Positions 52,868-61,916 of a DNA stretch of 64,000 nucleotides are shown in pieces. The notes below the pieces were generated by a model, which saw only the letters and a list, made by a program, of their open reading frames with translations, had not been told where the DNA came from and ran no database searches. The position numbers were made by a program, and so were the translations under genes. This DNA comes from Hymenobacter fodinae (lineage in GTDB: Bacteria > Bacteroidota > Bacteroidia > Cytophagales > Hymenobacteraceae): assembly GCF_004745825.1 (NCBI RefSeq), contig NZ_SRLA01000006.1, positions 1-64,000 on the forward strand, written 5' to 3'. Every line of letters starts with the position of its first letter. The first letter of the stretch is position 1.

Positions 52868-53635
52868 ATGTTCTTTTTCCTGTCTAAAGTTCTGGACTTT
52901 GTCTTGTCGCCGATGCTGTGGTTCATCGGGCTGCTTTTGCTGGCGCTGATGCTACGGCACACTAAATGGGGTACCCGGCTGCTACTGGCAGCTTTTGGCT
53001 TGGCGGTGGTGCTCACCAACAATGCCCTCGTGAATGAGGCATTATTAGCCTGGGAGATTCCGCCCAAACCGTTGTCGGCGCTAGGCCACCGCGATGCGGG
53101 TGTGCTCCTGACCGGTATTACCAGCGTTACAAAGTCGCCGCACGATAGGGTGTACGTGAACCAGGGCGCCGACCGGCTCCTGCACACGCTGTGGCTCTAC
53201 CGGGCCGGGCGCATCCGCAAAATCATAGTGTCGGGAGGTTCCGGGGCCATCGGGACGGAGGTAGCGCGCTCGGAGGCGGAGGAACTGCGCATTTTGTTGC
53301 GCCTGGCGGGCGTGCCAACCCAGGACATTTTGCTGGAAAATAAGAGCCGCAACACCCACGAAAACGCGCTCAACACCAAGGCCCTGCTCGCTCAGCATCC
53401 CGATATCAAGTCGCTGGTCTTAGTCACTTCGGCCTTCCACGAGCGCCGCGCCCTGGGCTGCTTCCGGAAGGTAGGCCTACAGCCAGCAGCTTTTCCGGCT
53501 TCCTATTACTCCACCGACCGCCGCCCGACGCTTTCCTACTGGCTAGTGCCCAGTGATGATGCCCCCCGCCTGTGGAGCGTGCTGATTCATGAAATGGTGG
53601 GCTACGGTGTGTACTGTTTGCTGGGCTACCTGTAG
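52868..53635 (+). CDS. YdcF/ElyC-family (DUF218) membrane protein
   Basis: This 255-residue protein has two N-terminal membrane helices (about 10-60) and a DUF218 domain. The conserved words are GVLLTGITS, IIVSGGSGAIGTEVARSEAEEL, DILLENKSRNTHENA and LVTSAFHERRA. ElyC of this group affects envelope polysaccharide recycling, but the role here is inferred only. TAGCTTTG at 52856-52863 just before the ATG is a possible -7 element. Confidence 0.88.
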   Translation: MFFFLSKVLDFVLSPMLWFIGLLLLALMLRHTKWGTRLLLAAFGLAVVLTNNALVNEALLAWEIPPKPLSALGHRDAGVLLTGITSVTKSPHDRVYVNQGADRLLHTLWLYRAGRIRKIIVSGGSGAIGTEVARSEAEELRILLRLAGVPTQDILLENKSRNTHENALNTKALLAQHPDIKSLVLVTSAFHERRALGCFRKVGLQPAAFPASYYSTDRRPTLSYWLVPSDDAPRLWSVLIHEMVGYGVYCLLGYL

Positions 53636-53643
53636 CAAAAAAG

Positions 53644-53668
53644 AAGCCGGTCAGTAAGACCGGCTTTT
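53644..53668. terminator. Terminator after the YdcF gene
   Basis: AAGCCGGTC pairs with GACCGGCTTTT around AGTAA. It is a compact bidirectional hairpin between convergent genes. Confidence 0.75.
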
Positions 53669-53694
53669 ACTAGCACTACGCAGGGGCGAGAGAG

Positions 53695-53886
53695 TTAGCC
53701 CTTCAAATCTTCCTCAATCTGCTGCAGAAGCTGTTCGTACACGCAGGAAGCTTCTTGAGGCCAGCCAGGAGTGCCGGCCAGCTGTTTGGCTTGGTGCTCC
53801 AGCAGCTGTTGCATGTAGCGGTCTAGTTCGAGGGCCCGCCTAATAGGGGAAGGCGTTGCCGGTTTTGTGGGGCATGGAGGCAGCAT
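53695..53886 (-). CDS. Small hypothetical protein
   Basis: The 63-residue product begins MLPPCPTKPATPSPIRRALE and is helical after residue 18 (YMQQLLEHQAKQLAG ... YEQLLQQIEEDLKG). No family is recognised. It lies between a terminator and a gap, is on the opposite strand to ydcF, and has acceptable codon use, so it may be real. Confidence 0.4.
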   Translation of the reverse strand: MLPPCPTKPATPSPIRRALELDRYMQQLLEHQAKQLAGTPGWPQEASCVYEQLLQQIEEDLKG

Positions 53887-54002
53887 AGGTGTTGGTAGTT
53901 ACTCAGGTCACGACATCTTACGAATATAAGTAGCTACATGGTTTTAAGCGAGTGCAAATTATTTTCACCCTCCAGAATTACCCTGTCGCACCCCATTTCC
54001 CG

Positions 54003-54746
54003 CTAGGTGCCTGAAGGGCCAAAGCGCTCAGTGTGAATAGCTGCGGTCGGTACCTGCAGGTGTTGCGCAAGTAGGGTAGCGGCACTTTCCACTAGCCCAG
54101 TGGGCCCACAGATAAAGCACTGCGGCGACGTTGGCAGCTGGCCTACCGCCTCCTGCAGCATAGCCGCATCGAGGCGGCGCTGGTTGCCGGTCCAGCCTGC
54201 CGGGGATTGCCGGGTATAGGTCAGCACCAGCGAAAACGATGGGTCAGCCTGGGCCATGGCTAGCAACTCCTGCTGGTAAATGACCTCCTCCGGCGTCCGG
54301 ACGCTGTATAGCAGCACGGTGGGGTTGCGTAGGCCACTACGCTGGCGGTGGCGCAGCATGCACATGAGCGGCACCACGCCCGAGCCGCCCGCGACTAGCA
54401 GCAAGGGGCCAGCCTGAGGCGTAGCATCCCACACGAAATAGCCCCCAATGGGGCCGCGCACTTCTAACTGGTCACCCACCTGCACGCCATCAAACAGGTA
54501 GCCTGATACTTCGCCTTCCTCAATGAGCTCCACGGTGAAGGCCACCTCGCCGGTTTGCTCTGGGGGCGAGGCAATGGAATAGCTGCGTTGGGCCTGGTAG
54601 CCATCGGGGGCGGTGAGGCGCAGGGTGTAGTGCTGGCCGGCCCGGTGCCGGTGCCACTGGGGTAAACTTAGGGTAAAGCTTTTAGCGTGAGGCGTTTCGG
54701 TAGTAATGGACACCACGGTGCCCACCTGCCAGGCTAGGCCACTCAT
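54003..54746 (-). CDS. FAD-dependent ferredoxin-NADP reductase-type oxidoreductase
   Basis: This 247-residue flavoprotein has the FAD-binding word QRSYSIASPP and the NAD(P)-binding word LVAGGSGVVPLMCMLRH. The C-terminal TERFG is typical of FNR-type reductases, and there is no 2Fe-2S domain. It overlaps the upstream Mo-cofactor enzyme by four bases (ATGA), so it is probably the NAD(P)H-dependent electron donor or acceptor for it. Confidence 0.87.
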   Translation of the reverse strand: MSGLAWQVGTVVSITTETPHAKSFTLSLPQWHRHRAGQHYTLRLTAPDGYQAQRSYSIASPPEQTGEVAFTVELIEEGEVSGYLFDGVQVGDQLEVRGPIGGYFVWDATPQAGPLLLVAGGSGVVPLMCMLRHRQRSGLRNPTVLLYSVRTPEEVIYQQELLAMAQADPSFSLVLTYTRQSPAGWTGNQRRLDAAMLQEAVGQLPTSPQCFICGPTGLVESAATLLAQHLQVPTAAIHTERFGPSGT

Positions 54747-55384
54747 TGGGCCTGGGCAGCTAAGTCTTCGTCATCGTCGCGGTAGCGCTGCTCCTTCCAC
54801 GGGTCGCCGTACATGCTATAGCCGGCCCGCTCCCAGAAGCCCGGTTTGTCTTCGGCGAGCAGTTCCAGGCGCTGAATCCACTTGGCGCTTTTCCAGAAGT
54901 AGAGGTGGGGCACTACCAAGCGGGCCGGGCCACCGTGCTCGGGCGCCAGTGGTTTGCCGTCATAGATCAGCCCAATGAAGGCTTTGCCGCCGCGCAGGTC
55001 GGCCAGCGGGAGGTTGGTGGTATAGCCGCCGTAGCAGTGGGCCATTACGTAGCGGGCCTCGGGGGTGGGCTGGGCAGCATCCAGCAGCGTATCGAGACTT
55101 ACGCCCTGCCATACTGTGCCAAATTTCGACCATTGCGTGACGCAGTGAATGTCTACGGTGAGATCTTGCTGGGGCAAATCGTTGAATTCCTGCCAGCTCC
55201 ACTTCTGGGGCGCCTGCACCAATCCATCAACGCCAAACGACCACTGCGCCATGTTGATGCGGGGTGTGGGGCCGGCGCTCAGCACCGGAAAATCCTTGGT
55301 TTCGTATTGGCCCGGTGGTAGCACGTGGCCGGTAGGGGCGGGCCGCTTGCGCTGGAAGCCCCGGTTGAAGAAGGAGTTCTGCAT
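54743..55384 (-). CDS. Molybdopterin-dependent (sulfite-oxidase-fold) oxidoreductase
   Basis: This 213-residue enzyme has the sulfite-oxidase fold. The likely Mo-ligand Cys is C81 in VDIHCVTQWSKFGTVWQGV. Other family words are AHCYGGYTTNLPLADL, HGGPARLVVPHLYFWKSAKWI and a conserved GFWERAGY end. There is no Tat signal, so it is cytoplasmic, unlike periplasmic YedY/MsrP. It may reduce a sulfoxide or oxidise an organosulfur compound with the coupled FNR-type partner (inference). A Mo-cofactor pathway is needed but is not in the window. Confidence 0.87.
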   Translation of the reverse strand: MQNSFFNRGFQRKRPAPTGHVLPPGQYETKDFPVLSAGPTPRINMAQWSFGVDGLVQAPQKWSWQEFNDLPQQDLTVDIHCVTQWSKFGTVWQGVSLDTLLDAAQPTPEARYVMAHCYGGYTTNLPLADLRGGKAFIGLIYDGKPLAPEHGGPARLVVPHLYFWKSAKWIQRLELLAEDKPGFWERAGYSMYGDPWKEQRYRDDDEDLAAQAQ

Positions 55385-55601
55385 GACTTAGAAGGAATAA
55401 GGAAGCACGGCACTAGGTGAGCTAATATACGCAGAGACAGGTAGCGCCAAGCTGAGCACAAACCTTTTAACGGGCGGCTGGGTTTTACCCAACTGCAATG
55501 GCGAGGCTTATCAAGCTTGCTGCAGCCCTAAGCGGCGGCTGTTGCCCCGAGTAGATAACCGCCGGCCAGAAGCAGCTTTTCACTTATTAGAATTCACGAA
55601 C

Positions 55602-56648
55602 ATGACCACTACGTCACTCGCCGATATACCTTTCTCGGTGCTCGATCTGGCCCCCATTTTGGCCGGCCACACGCCCGCCGACACCTTCCGTCATAGCCTG
55701 GAGCTGGCGCGCCGGGTAGAGGAGTGGGGCTTCCAGCGCTACTGGCTGGCCGAGCACCACAACATGGCCAGCATTGCTAGCTCGGCCACGTCCATCCTAA
55801 TCGGGCACATTGCCGGCGGTACCAGCCGCATTCGCGTGGGTTCGGGCGGCATTATGCTGCCCAACCACGCCCCGCTGGTCATTGCCGAGCAGTTCGGGAC
55901 GTTGGCGACCCTGTACCCCGGCCGCATTGACCTGGGCTTGGGCCGCGCCCCCGGCACCGACCAGGTTACGGCCATGGCCCTCCGCCGCGATGCGCGCGGG
56001 TCGGTCAACGACTTCCCCGAGAACGTGCAGGAGTTGCAGCTTTATCTGTCGGCTGAAAACCGCAATGGCCGTGTGCGGGCCGTGCCGGCCGAGGGGCTCG
56101 ATATTCCGGTGTGGCTGCTGGGCTCCAGCACCTACAGCGCCCAGCTGGCGGGTATGCTGGGCCTGCCGTTTGCCTTCGCCAGCCACTTTGCGCCCACCTA
56201 CCTACACGAGGCGCTACGCCTGTATCGTAGCAGCTTCCGGCCCTCCGAGCAATTGGCTGAGCCGTACGCCATGGCCTGCATCAACGTAATTGCCGCTGAC
56301 ACCGATGAGGAGGCAGAGCGTCTGGCTACCTCGTTCTATATGTTTGCCCTGAACATCATTCGGGGTACCTCGTCGCCCCTGCAGCCGCCTATTGACACCA
56401 TGAATGGCCGCTGGAGTGATATGGAGGAAGCCGCCGTGCGCCAGATGATGACCTACGTGTTCATCGGTGGGCCTGAGAAAATCACCCGTCAACTCAATGA
56501 CTTCGTGGCCAAAACCCAGGTGAAGGAGCTGATGGTAGTATCGCATATCTACGACCCCGCCGCCCGCGTGCGCTCCTACGAAATCTTGGCTGAGCTGAAA
56601 GGCAAGCCAGCATCTACGCCAGAGCTGGTGAGCGGAGAAGTGGCCTAG
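55602..56648 (+). CDS. LLM-class flavin monooxygenase, MsnO8-like
   Basis: This 348-residue luciferase-like TIM barrel has the words FSVLDLAPILAGH, YWLAEHHNMASIASSA, SGGIMLPNHAPLVIAEQFGTL and LGLGRAPGTDQVT. These fit the MsnO8 subgroup of flavin-dependent monooxygenases. The start is ATG at 55602; the longer frame uses TTG at 55542. The substrate is unknown. It diverges from the Mo-enzyme pair and ends GTG GCC TAG. Confidence 0.87.
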   Translation: MTTTSLADIPFSVLDLAPILAGHTPADTFRHSLELARRVEEWGFQRYWLAEHHNMASIASSATSILIGHIAGGTSRIRVGSGGIMLPNHAPLVIAEQFGTLATLYPGRIDLGLGRAPGTDQVTAMALRRDARGSVNDFPENVQELQLYLSAENRNGRVRAVPAEGLDIPVWLLGSSTYSAQLAGMLGLPFAFASHFAPTYLHEALRLYRSSFRPSEQLAEPYAMACINVIAADTDEEAERLATSFYMFALNIIRGTSSPLQPPIDTMNGRWSDMEEAAVRQMMTYVFIGGPEKITRQLNDFVAKTQVKELMVVSHIYDPAARVRSYEILAELKGKPASTPELVSGEVA

Positions 56649-56725
56649 CGGGCGCCTCTCCCCCGCCCCCGCTCCAAAAAGTAGAGGTGAGCTAGATGAA
56701 TTGGAGATGCTTCAATAATTGGCTT

Positions 56726-56769
56726 ACAAACAAAAGGCCCCAGCCATTTGGCTGGGGCCTTTTGTTTGT
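56726..56769. terminator. Perfect bidirectional terminator
   Basis: ACAAACAAAAGGCCCCAGCC pairs with its exact complement (20 bp) around ATTT, between the convergent LLM and glucanase genes. Confidence 0.85.
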
Positions 56770-56787
56770 GTTCGAAAGCCTACTGAC

Positions 56788-59700
56788 CTAGTGATGAATA
56801 GCTAGGCGTTTGTTCTGAACTTCTTTGCTCGTCACCAGACGCACGAGGTAGATACCATCGGCAAGCTCGCGGGCGTTCAAGTCGTAGGTTAGGTGCTGAC
56901 CGCGGGTGCCTAGGCCAGTGCTTACGTGCTTCACCAGAGTGCCCTTCAGGTCATAGATGCTCAGCGTGTACTGGCCATCCTGCGCCAGGGTAACTTCCAG
57001 GCGGCTGTGGTCTTGAGCCGGGTTAGGGTAAAGCATCACCTCAGCAGTAGAACCAGCTGACTGACCCGCTAAATAGGCGCTGGATTCTGCCGTTGCGTTA
57101 ACCGCCCCGCAGATGCCCAAATTGTCGCCGTGCTTTAAGTGGTCGGCGGCATCGGCGGCTTCAACCTCGATACGCATCCCGTTATGGCAAACCACTACTT
57201 TTTCGCCCTTCTTGCCGGCACGTACGTCGACAACCGTAATGGTAACGGAAGCCGTAGCGGTGCAGCCCGCTGCGTTTTTGGCCGTAGCCTGCAACGTGTA
57301 GCTACCCGCTGATTTAGGTGTAAACACCGTGCTGGCGCCGGTAGTCGCGCCTAGGCCAGTGGCCGGGCTCCAGGTATAGGAAGCCGCACCTGTAGCCGAG
57401 GCCGTGAGGGTCACGCTCTGGGAGCCGTAGCCCAGATAGATGGTCTGGGCGCTGCCGCCAGTGTACACCGCAGAAGTGGGCTTCACGGCAATGGTTGGAG
57501 CGGCTTGGGCGGGCAAATCCAGCTTACCGTCGCAGTTGCGGTCCTGGCCGCATACGTCTTTCGCAGCGGGGTTGATGCTGGCGTCCTGGTCGTTGCAGTC
57601 ACCGCCTTTCAGCACGTACCCAGCTGGCGTGAGACAGGCCGTGATGGTAGGAGCTGAGCTGTTCCCGAATCCGTCGCCATCAGCATCTGCATAGAACACC
57701 AGGCCAGGGTGCACGGCGGGGTTGAGGTCGTCGCAGTCCTCGTTGGAGGGGTAGCCGTCGCCATCTTCATCGGCGTAGGCCACCGTAACGTTCACCGGCA
57801 CCGAGGTAGTGGCTAGGCCACCATTATCGGTGGCTTTAGCCGTGAGGGCATAGCTGCCTACAGGCACGTTGTTCCACTGGAAGCTGTAGGGCGCCGTTGT
57901 AGCCGAGCCCAGCAAGGTGGTGCCCTGGAAGAACTCTACTTTACTGATGGTGCCATCAGTGTCAGCGGCCGAGGCCTTGAGCGTAATGCTAGCTGGCACA
58001 GCAAATGTGGCCGAAGCCGTGGGTGACGTAAGGCTAACTGTAGGCGGCGTATTTACCGGGGCAGTGCCACAGGAAGCGCCTACCGTGTAGCTCACCTTGG
58101 CGTCAGCGGTGTTGCGCTCCAGGCCATTGGGGCCTACTTGGTAGGTAAAGTACAGGCTGAGTACTGAGCCGGCGGCCTGTCCGCGCGCCGTGTAGGTAAA
58201 GTCACCAACGGAGTTCTTGGTCATGCCGTAGCCACCGCCATTGATGTACAAGATAACCAGGTTGCCCCCAGCCGTTGCCCCCAGCGGGTGAAACGTGAAG
58301 GCAACATCGGTCCCAGTAGTTACGGCCTTCCAGCTAAAGTCACCGTTGGCCGCCGTGCCGCAGTAGCCGCCGGTGTCACCGCCGGGCGTAGTACCCGTTA
58401 CGGTTATTGCTACAGGTGCCGAGGTAGTGGCTAGGCCACTGTTGTCGAAGGCTTTAGCGGTGAGCGAGTAGCTGCCTGCCGCTACATTGCTCCAAGAGAA
58501 GCTGTAGGGTGCCGCCGCAGCCGTGCTAAGCAGGGTGGTACCCTGATAGAACTCTACCTTACTGATGGTACCATCGGCATCGGCGGCATTAGCCGTGAGG
58601 GTAATAGTAGCTGGCGCAGCAAACGTAGCCGAAGCCGCGGGCGAGGTCAGGCTGACGGTCGGGGCAGAAGGGGCGGGCGCATCGCTGCACACCGTGCCTA
58701 CCGTGTAGGAGTGGGGCGCGGCCGCCGAGTTCTTTTCACCACCGCCGGCTCCTACTTGGTAAGTAAAGTAGAAGTTGAGGGCTTGGCCGGCCGTCTGGTT
58801 GGGCAGCGAGTAAGTGAAGTCACCCACCGAGTTTTTCGTCATGCTGTAGCCGGGGCCATTCACGTAGATGATGGCCAAGTTGCCGCCGGCCGTGGCACCC
58901 AGGGGGTGAAACACAAAGTTGACGTTGTTGCCCACCGTAGTAGCTGCGTAGCTGTAGTCGCCGCTGGCGGCGGTGGCGCAGTACGTCACGGGCGGCACCG
59001 TTACGGGCGCCGAGTTGTAGTATACGTTGTCAAAGTAGAAGTCGGCCTGGGCGCTGGGGGCATCACCGGCAAACATGAAGGCCTGCTCCAGGGCGGTCCA
59101 GTCGAGGTTGCCGAAGGCTTTGAGCGGAATGGTCACCTCGTGCCACTGCCCGTCGCGCACCAGCCCGTACTGCGTGGCGCCGGGCGCGAAATCAACCCAG
59201 CCTTCGGTGCCGCTTTTCACGCCCACTTTAAACTGCCCGGCGTAGGTAGTCTTGAAGTGGAATTTCAGGGAGCCATTTGAGAAAGCTGCCAGATTCTTGA
59301 CGCTGTTGGCAATGCCAAACCCAAACCAATTACCGGCACCCGCGCGCAGGGCCAGCACATCAGAGCCCTCGTAGGGCGTGGGGGAAGGAATGTTGCTGAG
59401 GTTGTTCCACAGGTACAAATCGGCATCCTGGCCGAATGCCAGCTTCTCTGTTACTTGGGCATTTTCGGTATACACCCCGAAGTTGGGCCCGGCAATGACG
59501 TTGCTCTTCACCGTGATGGTCACTGGAGCTGAATTGGTTACGAGCTTGCCGTTATCTGTCACCTTAGCCGTGAGCGTGTAAGTGCCCGCCGCTACCCCGC
59601 TCCAGGTGTAGGTGTATGGGCTGCTGTAATCGGTGCTGAGCAAGGTTTGGCCGTTGTAAAACTCCACTTTATACACCGAGCCGTCGGCATCGGCGGCAGT

Positions 59701-61455
59701 GGCGGCTAGGTTGATGGTAGCCGGGGTGGTGAAGCTGGTGCTGGCCGTAGGGGCGGTTATCGAAACTGTGGGAGCCGTGTTGTTGGGCGCCGCCACAAAC
59801 ACCGTAATTGGGGCGGAGGTAGTCGTTACACCTTCGTTGTCGGTAGCTTTGGCCGTGAGCGTGTAGGTGCCAGGAGCCACGTTGTTCCAAGTGGCACTGT
59901 AGGGCGCGGTGGTAGACGTGCCCAGCAGCGTGGGTCCGTTGTAAAACTCCACCTTCGTAACCGAGCCGTTAGCATCGGCGGCTTTGGCCGTCAGGGTGAT
60001 AGTGGCAGGCGTAGGTATCAGCGCCTCATTAGCTGGGGAGGTTAGGCTGACGGTAGGAGCGGGGTTGGTGGCCACGCCGCCGCTGTAGTAGATGTTATCG
60101 AAGTAGAAGTCGGCGGCACTACCGGGTGCATCACCGGCAAACATGAACGTAGCCGTTACCGAGCCCAGGTCGCCATTGTTGAAGGCCGACATCGGAATCA
60201 CTACTTCGTGCCACTGCCCATCGCGCACCAGTCCGAAGCGCGAGGTGCCGGCCGGGAAATCAACCCAGCTCTCACCCGCCCCCGACTTAATCCCGAACTT
60301 GAACTGCCCAGCATAGGAGGTTTTGAACTGAAGCTTTAATGAGCCCTTATCAAAGGCCACTAAGTTTTTTACCTGGTTATCTACGCCCATGCCAAACCAG
60401 TTGCCGGGGTTGGCGCGCAGGGCCAGCACCTCCTGCCCTTCAAAAGGGGTTGGGGTAGGGGAGGTGATGTTGGTCAGGTTGTTCCAGATGTAAAGGTTGG
60501 CATCCTGCCCGTAAGCCAGACGCTGCGTGATGGCGGGGTTCTCGGTGTAGATACCGAAGTCCCCGGCAATGCCGTTGTTGGTGCCCAGGTATAGCTCGTC
60601 GCCAGGGCTCTGGTACAGCCGAATGTAGTCTACCTGCATCTGACCCGGTAGGGGCGCTGTGATGCCCTCAGTGCCGTAAATGCCGGTGTACTGGCCGCCT
60701 ACGGCTAAGTTTAGCAGAATGTACTGGGCCTTATGAAACTCCTCTAAGTCGGCAGCGGCGCCCTTCGAAATGTCGATGGCGTAGTACTCGTGGTCGTCGA
60801 TGAACATGCGGATGAGCTGGCTGTCCCAGGTCATGCGGTACACGTGGTAGTCGTTGGTAAGGTCCGTGGGACTGTCGAAGTACCGGTCGTAGGAAGCGTG
60901 CTGACCGGCGTTTTGCCAGTGCGTGGCCCCACCCACCCGGCGGTTGATGACGCCATCTTTGATGGCCGCCGCCGAGCCCATTTCCATAATGTCGGTTTCT
61001 CCGCTGGCGGGCCAGGTACCGCTGGCGCCCAGGAGCCAGAAGGCCGGCCAAAGGCCGTTTTGCAGATTGGGTACTTTGATGCGGGCTTCCAGAGTGCCAT
61101 ACTTAAACTGCACGCGGCCCAGGGTTTTCAGGCGGGCTGAGGTGAAGGGCTTACCCTGGTAATTTTCTCGACGGGCCTCGATAATTAGGTTACCGTTTTC
61201 AACGCGGGCGTTTTCGGGGCGGTTAGTGTAGGTTTCCAGCTCGCTGTTGCCCCAGCCGCACACGCCCTGAGCGCAGCCGTCGCCGAGGTCATACGTCCAG
61301 GTGTTGGGGTTAATGCTGGTGGTGTTGAAGTTTTCTTCCCACACGAGTTGCTGCTGGGCCTGCGCTGGGAGGTGCGCGGCGGCTAGTAGGCCACCCAACA
61401 GCGCTAGGCAACTCAACCGGACTCGTTGGACATACTTGTAGAAGGTTCTTTTCAT
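56788..61455 (-). CDS. GH16 beta-glucanase, multidomain, type IX secreted
   Basis: This 1555-residue extracellular enzyme has a signal peptide (ending HLPAQAQ) and a GH16 domain (about 35-285) with catalytic word SGETDIMEMGS. A beta-rich module follows (285-463) and is repeated at 655-818. Four Ig-like repeats (PTVSLTSP..., near 465, 558, 928 and 1131) and two Cys-flanked modules (about 823-921 and 1030-1128, resembling CBM56) come next. An Asp-rich Ca-binding segment (DEDGDGYPSNEDCDD and DADGDGFGN, about 1225-1310) and an Ig/PKD-like domain lead to a type IX sorting domain (about 1471-1555, LYPNPAQDHSR). It probably cleaves laminarin-type beta-1,3-glucan. Confidence 0.93.
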   Translation of the reverse strand: MKRTFYKYVQRVRLSCLALLGGLLAAAHLPAQAQQQLVWEENFNTTSINPNTWTYDLGDGCAQGVCGWGNSELETYTNRPENARVENGNLIIEARRENYQGKPFTSARLKTLGRVQFKYGTLEARIKVPNLQNGLWPAFWLLGASGTWPASGETDIMEMGSAAAIKDGVINRRVGGATHWQNAGQHASYDRYFDSPTDLTNDYHVYRMTWDSQLIRMFIDDHEYYAIDISKGAAADLEEFHKAQYILLNLAVGGQYTGIYGTEGITAPLPGQMQVDYIRLYQSPGDELYLGTNNGIAGDFGIYTENPAITQRLAYGQDANLYIWNNLTNITSPTPTPFEGQEVLALRANPGNWFGMGVDNQVKNLVAFDKGSLKLQFKTSYAGQFKFGIKSGAGESWVDFPAGTSRFGLVRDGQWHEVVIPMSAFNNGDLGSVTATFMFAGDAPGSAADFYFDNIYYSGGVATNPAPTVSLTSPANEALIPTPATITLTAKAADANGSVTKVEFYNGPTLLGTSTTAPYSATWNNVAPGTYTLTAKATDNEGVTTTSAPITVFVAAPNNTAPTVSITAPTASTSFTTPATINLAATAADADGSVYKVEFYNGQTLLSTDYSSPYTYTWSGVAAGTYTLTAKVTDNGKLVTNSAPVTITVKSNVIAGPNFGVYTENAQVTEKLAFGQDADLYLWNNLSNIPSPTPYEGSDVLALRAGAGNWFGFGIANSVKNLAAFSNGSLKFHFKTTYAGQFKVGVKSGTEGWVDFAPGATQYGLVRDGQWHEVTIPLKAFGNLDWTALEQAFMFAGDAPSAQADFYFDNVYYNSAPVTVPPVTYCATAASGDYSYAATTVGNNVNFVFHPLGATAGGNLAIIYVNGPGYSMTKNSVGDFTYSLPNQTAGQALNFYFTYQVGAGGGEKNSAAAPHSYTVGTVCSDAPAPSAPTVSLTSPAASATFAAPATITLTANAADADGTISKVEFYQGTTLLSTAAAAPYSFSWSNVAAGSYSLTAKAFDNSGLATTSAPVAITVTGTTPGGDTGGYCGTAANGDFSWKAVTTGTDVAFTFHPLGATAGGNLVILYINGGGYGMTKNSVGDFTYTARGQAAGSVLSLYFTYQVGPNGLERNTADAKVSYTVGASCGTAPVNTPPTVSLTSPTASATFAVPASITLKASAADTDGTISKVEFFQGTTLLGSATTAPYSFQWNNVPVGSYALTAKATDNGGLATTSVPVNVTVAYADEDGDGYPSNEDCDDLNPAVHPGLVFYADADGDGFGNSSAPTITACLTPAGYVLKGGDCNDQDASINPAAKDVCGQDRNCDGKLDLPAQAAPTIAVKPTSAVYTGGSAQTIYLGYGSQSVTLTASATGAASYTWSPATGLGATTGASTVFTPKSAGSYTLQATAKNAAGCTATASVTITVVDVRAGKKGEKVVVCHNGMRIEVEAADAADHLKHGDNLGICGAVNATAESSAYLAGQSAGSTAEVMLYPNPAQDHSRLEVTLAQDGQYTLSIYDLKGTLVKHVSTGLGTRGQHLTYDLNARELADGIYLVRLVTSKEVQNKRLAIHH

Positions 61456-61835
61456 ACTAGTGGGATTTGAAAGGGAAAATGGATCGGAAAGCGAAGGGAA
61501 GGGCGGCAGGTTAGCCGCGATAACTCTAGCTAGCGGCGGAAATAGGGGACTCGCCGCGAAAGTGAATTCAGAATAGTAGAGGCCTAGCCAGTAAGAGGCA
61601 GTAGCTAATAAAGGAGGTTGACGGGGCAGATAGAAGTGTCAGAAACTGGCCTAGAATAGTGCTAATGTATCCTTAATAATTACCTAAATGCAAGGTGCAA
61701 AACTGAGCTACAGGCTATTAGATAAGCATATAGTCCGGATATAATACACTTAAAGCACACGCCGAAAATCGGTCTGAGCACACGTGCTTGTACACGCTCC
61801 GAGACTCACCAATCGGGAGCATGCGCTTAAAAAAC
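61456..61835. other. Glucanase upstream region, no gene seen
   Basis: About 380 bases lie upstream of the glucanase start. It holds two GGCCTAG motifs (61581, 61648) and AT-rich stretches near 61670-61760. No clear -33/-7 pair for the minus strand was found, and there is no convincing small frame. Confidence 0.6.
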
Positions 61836-61892
61836 AAAGCGCCCCGGTCCCGTTTCAGCAATATTTTTTGCGAAACGGGGCCGGGGCGCTTT
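61836..61892. terminator. Terminator downstream of the DUF2236 gene
   Basis: AAAGCGCCCCGGTCCCGTTTC pairs with GAAACGGGGCCGGGGCGCTTT almost perfectly (one mismatch) around a loop containing TTTTTT. It is the 3' end of the minus-strand DUF2236 transcript. Confidence 0.75.
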
Positions 61893-61916
61893 CAGGTACC
61901 CAAGCTAGGCTAAAGT

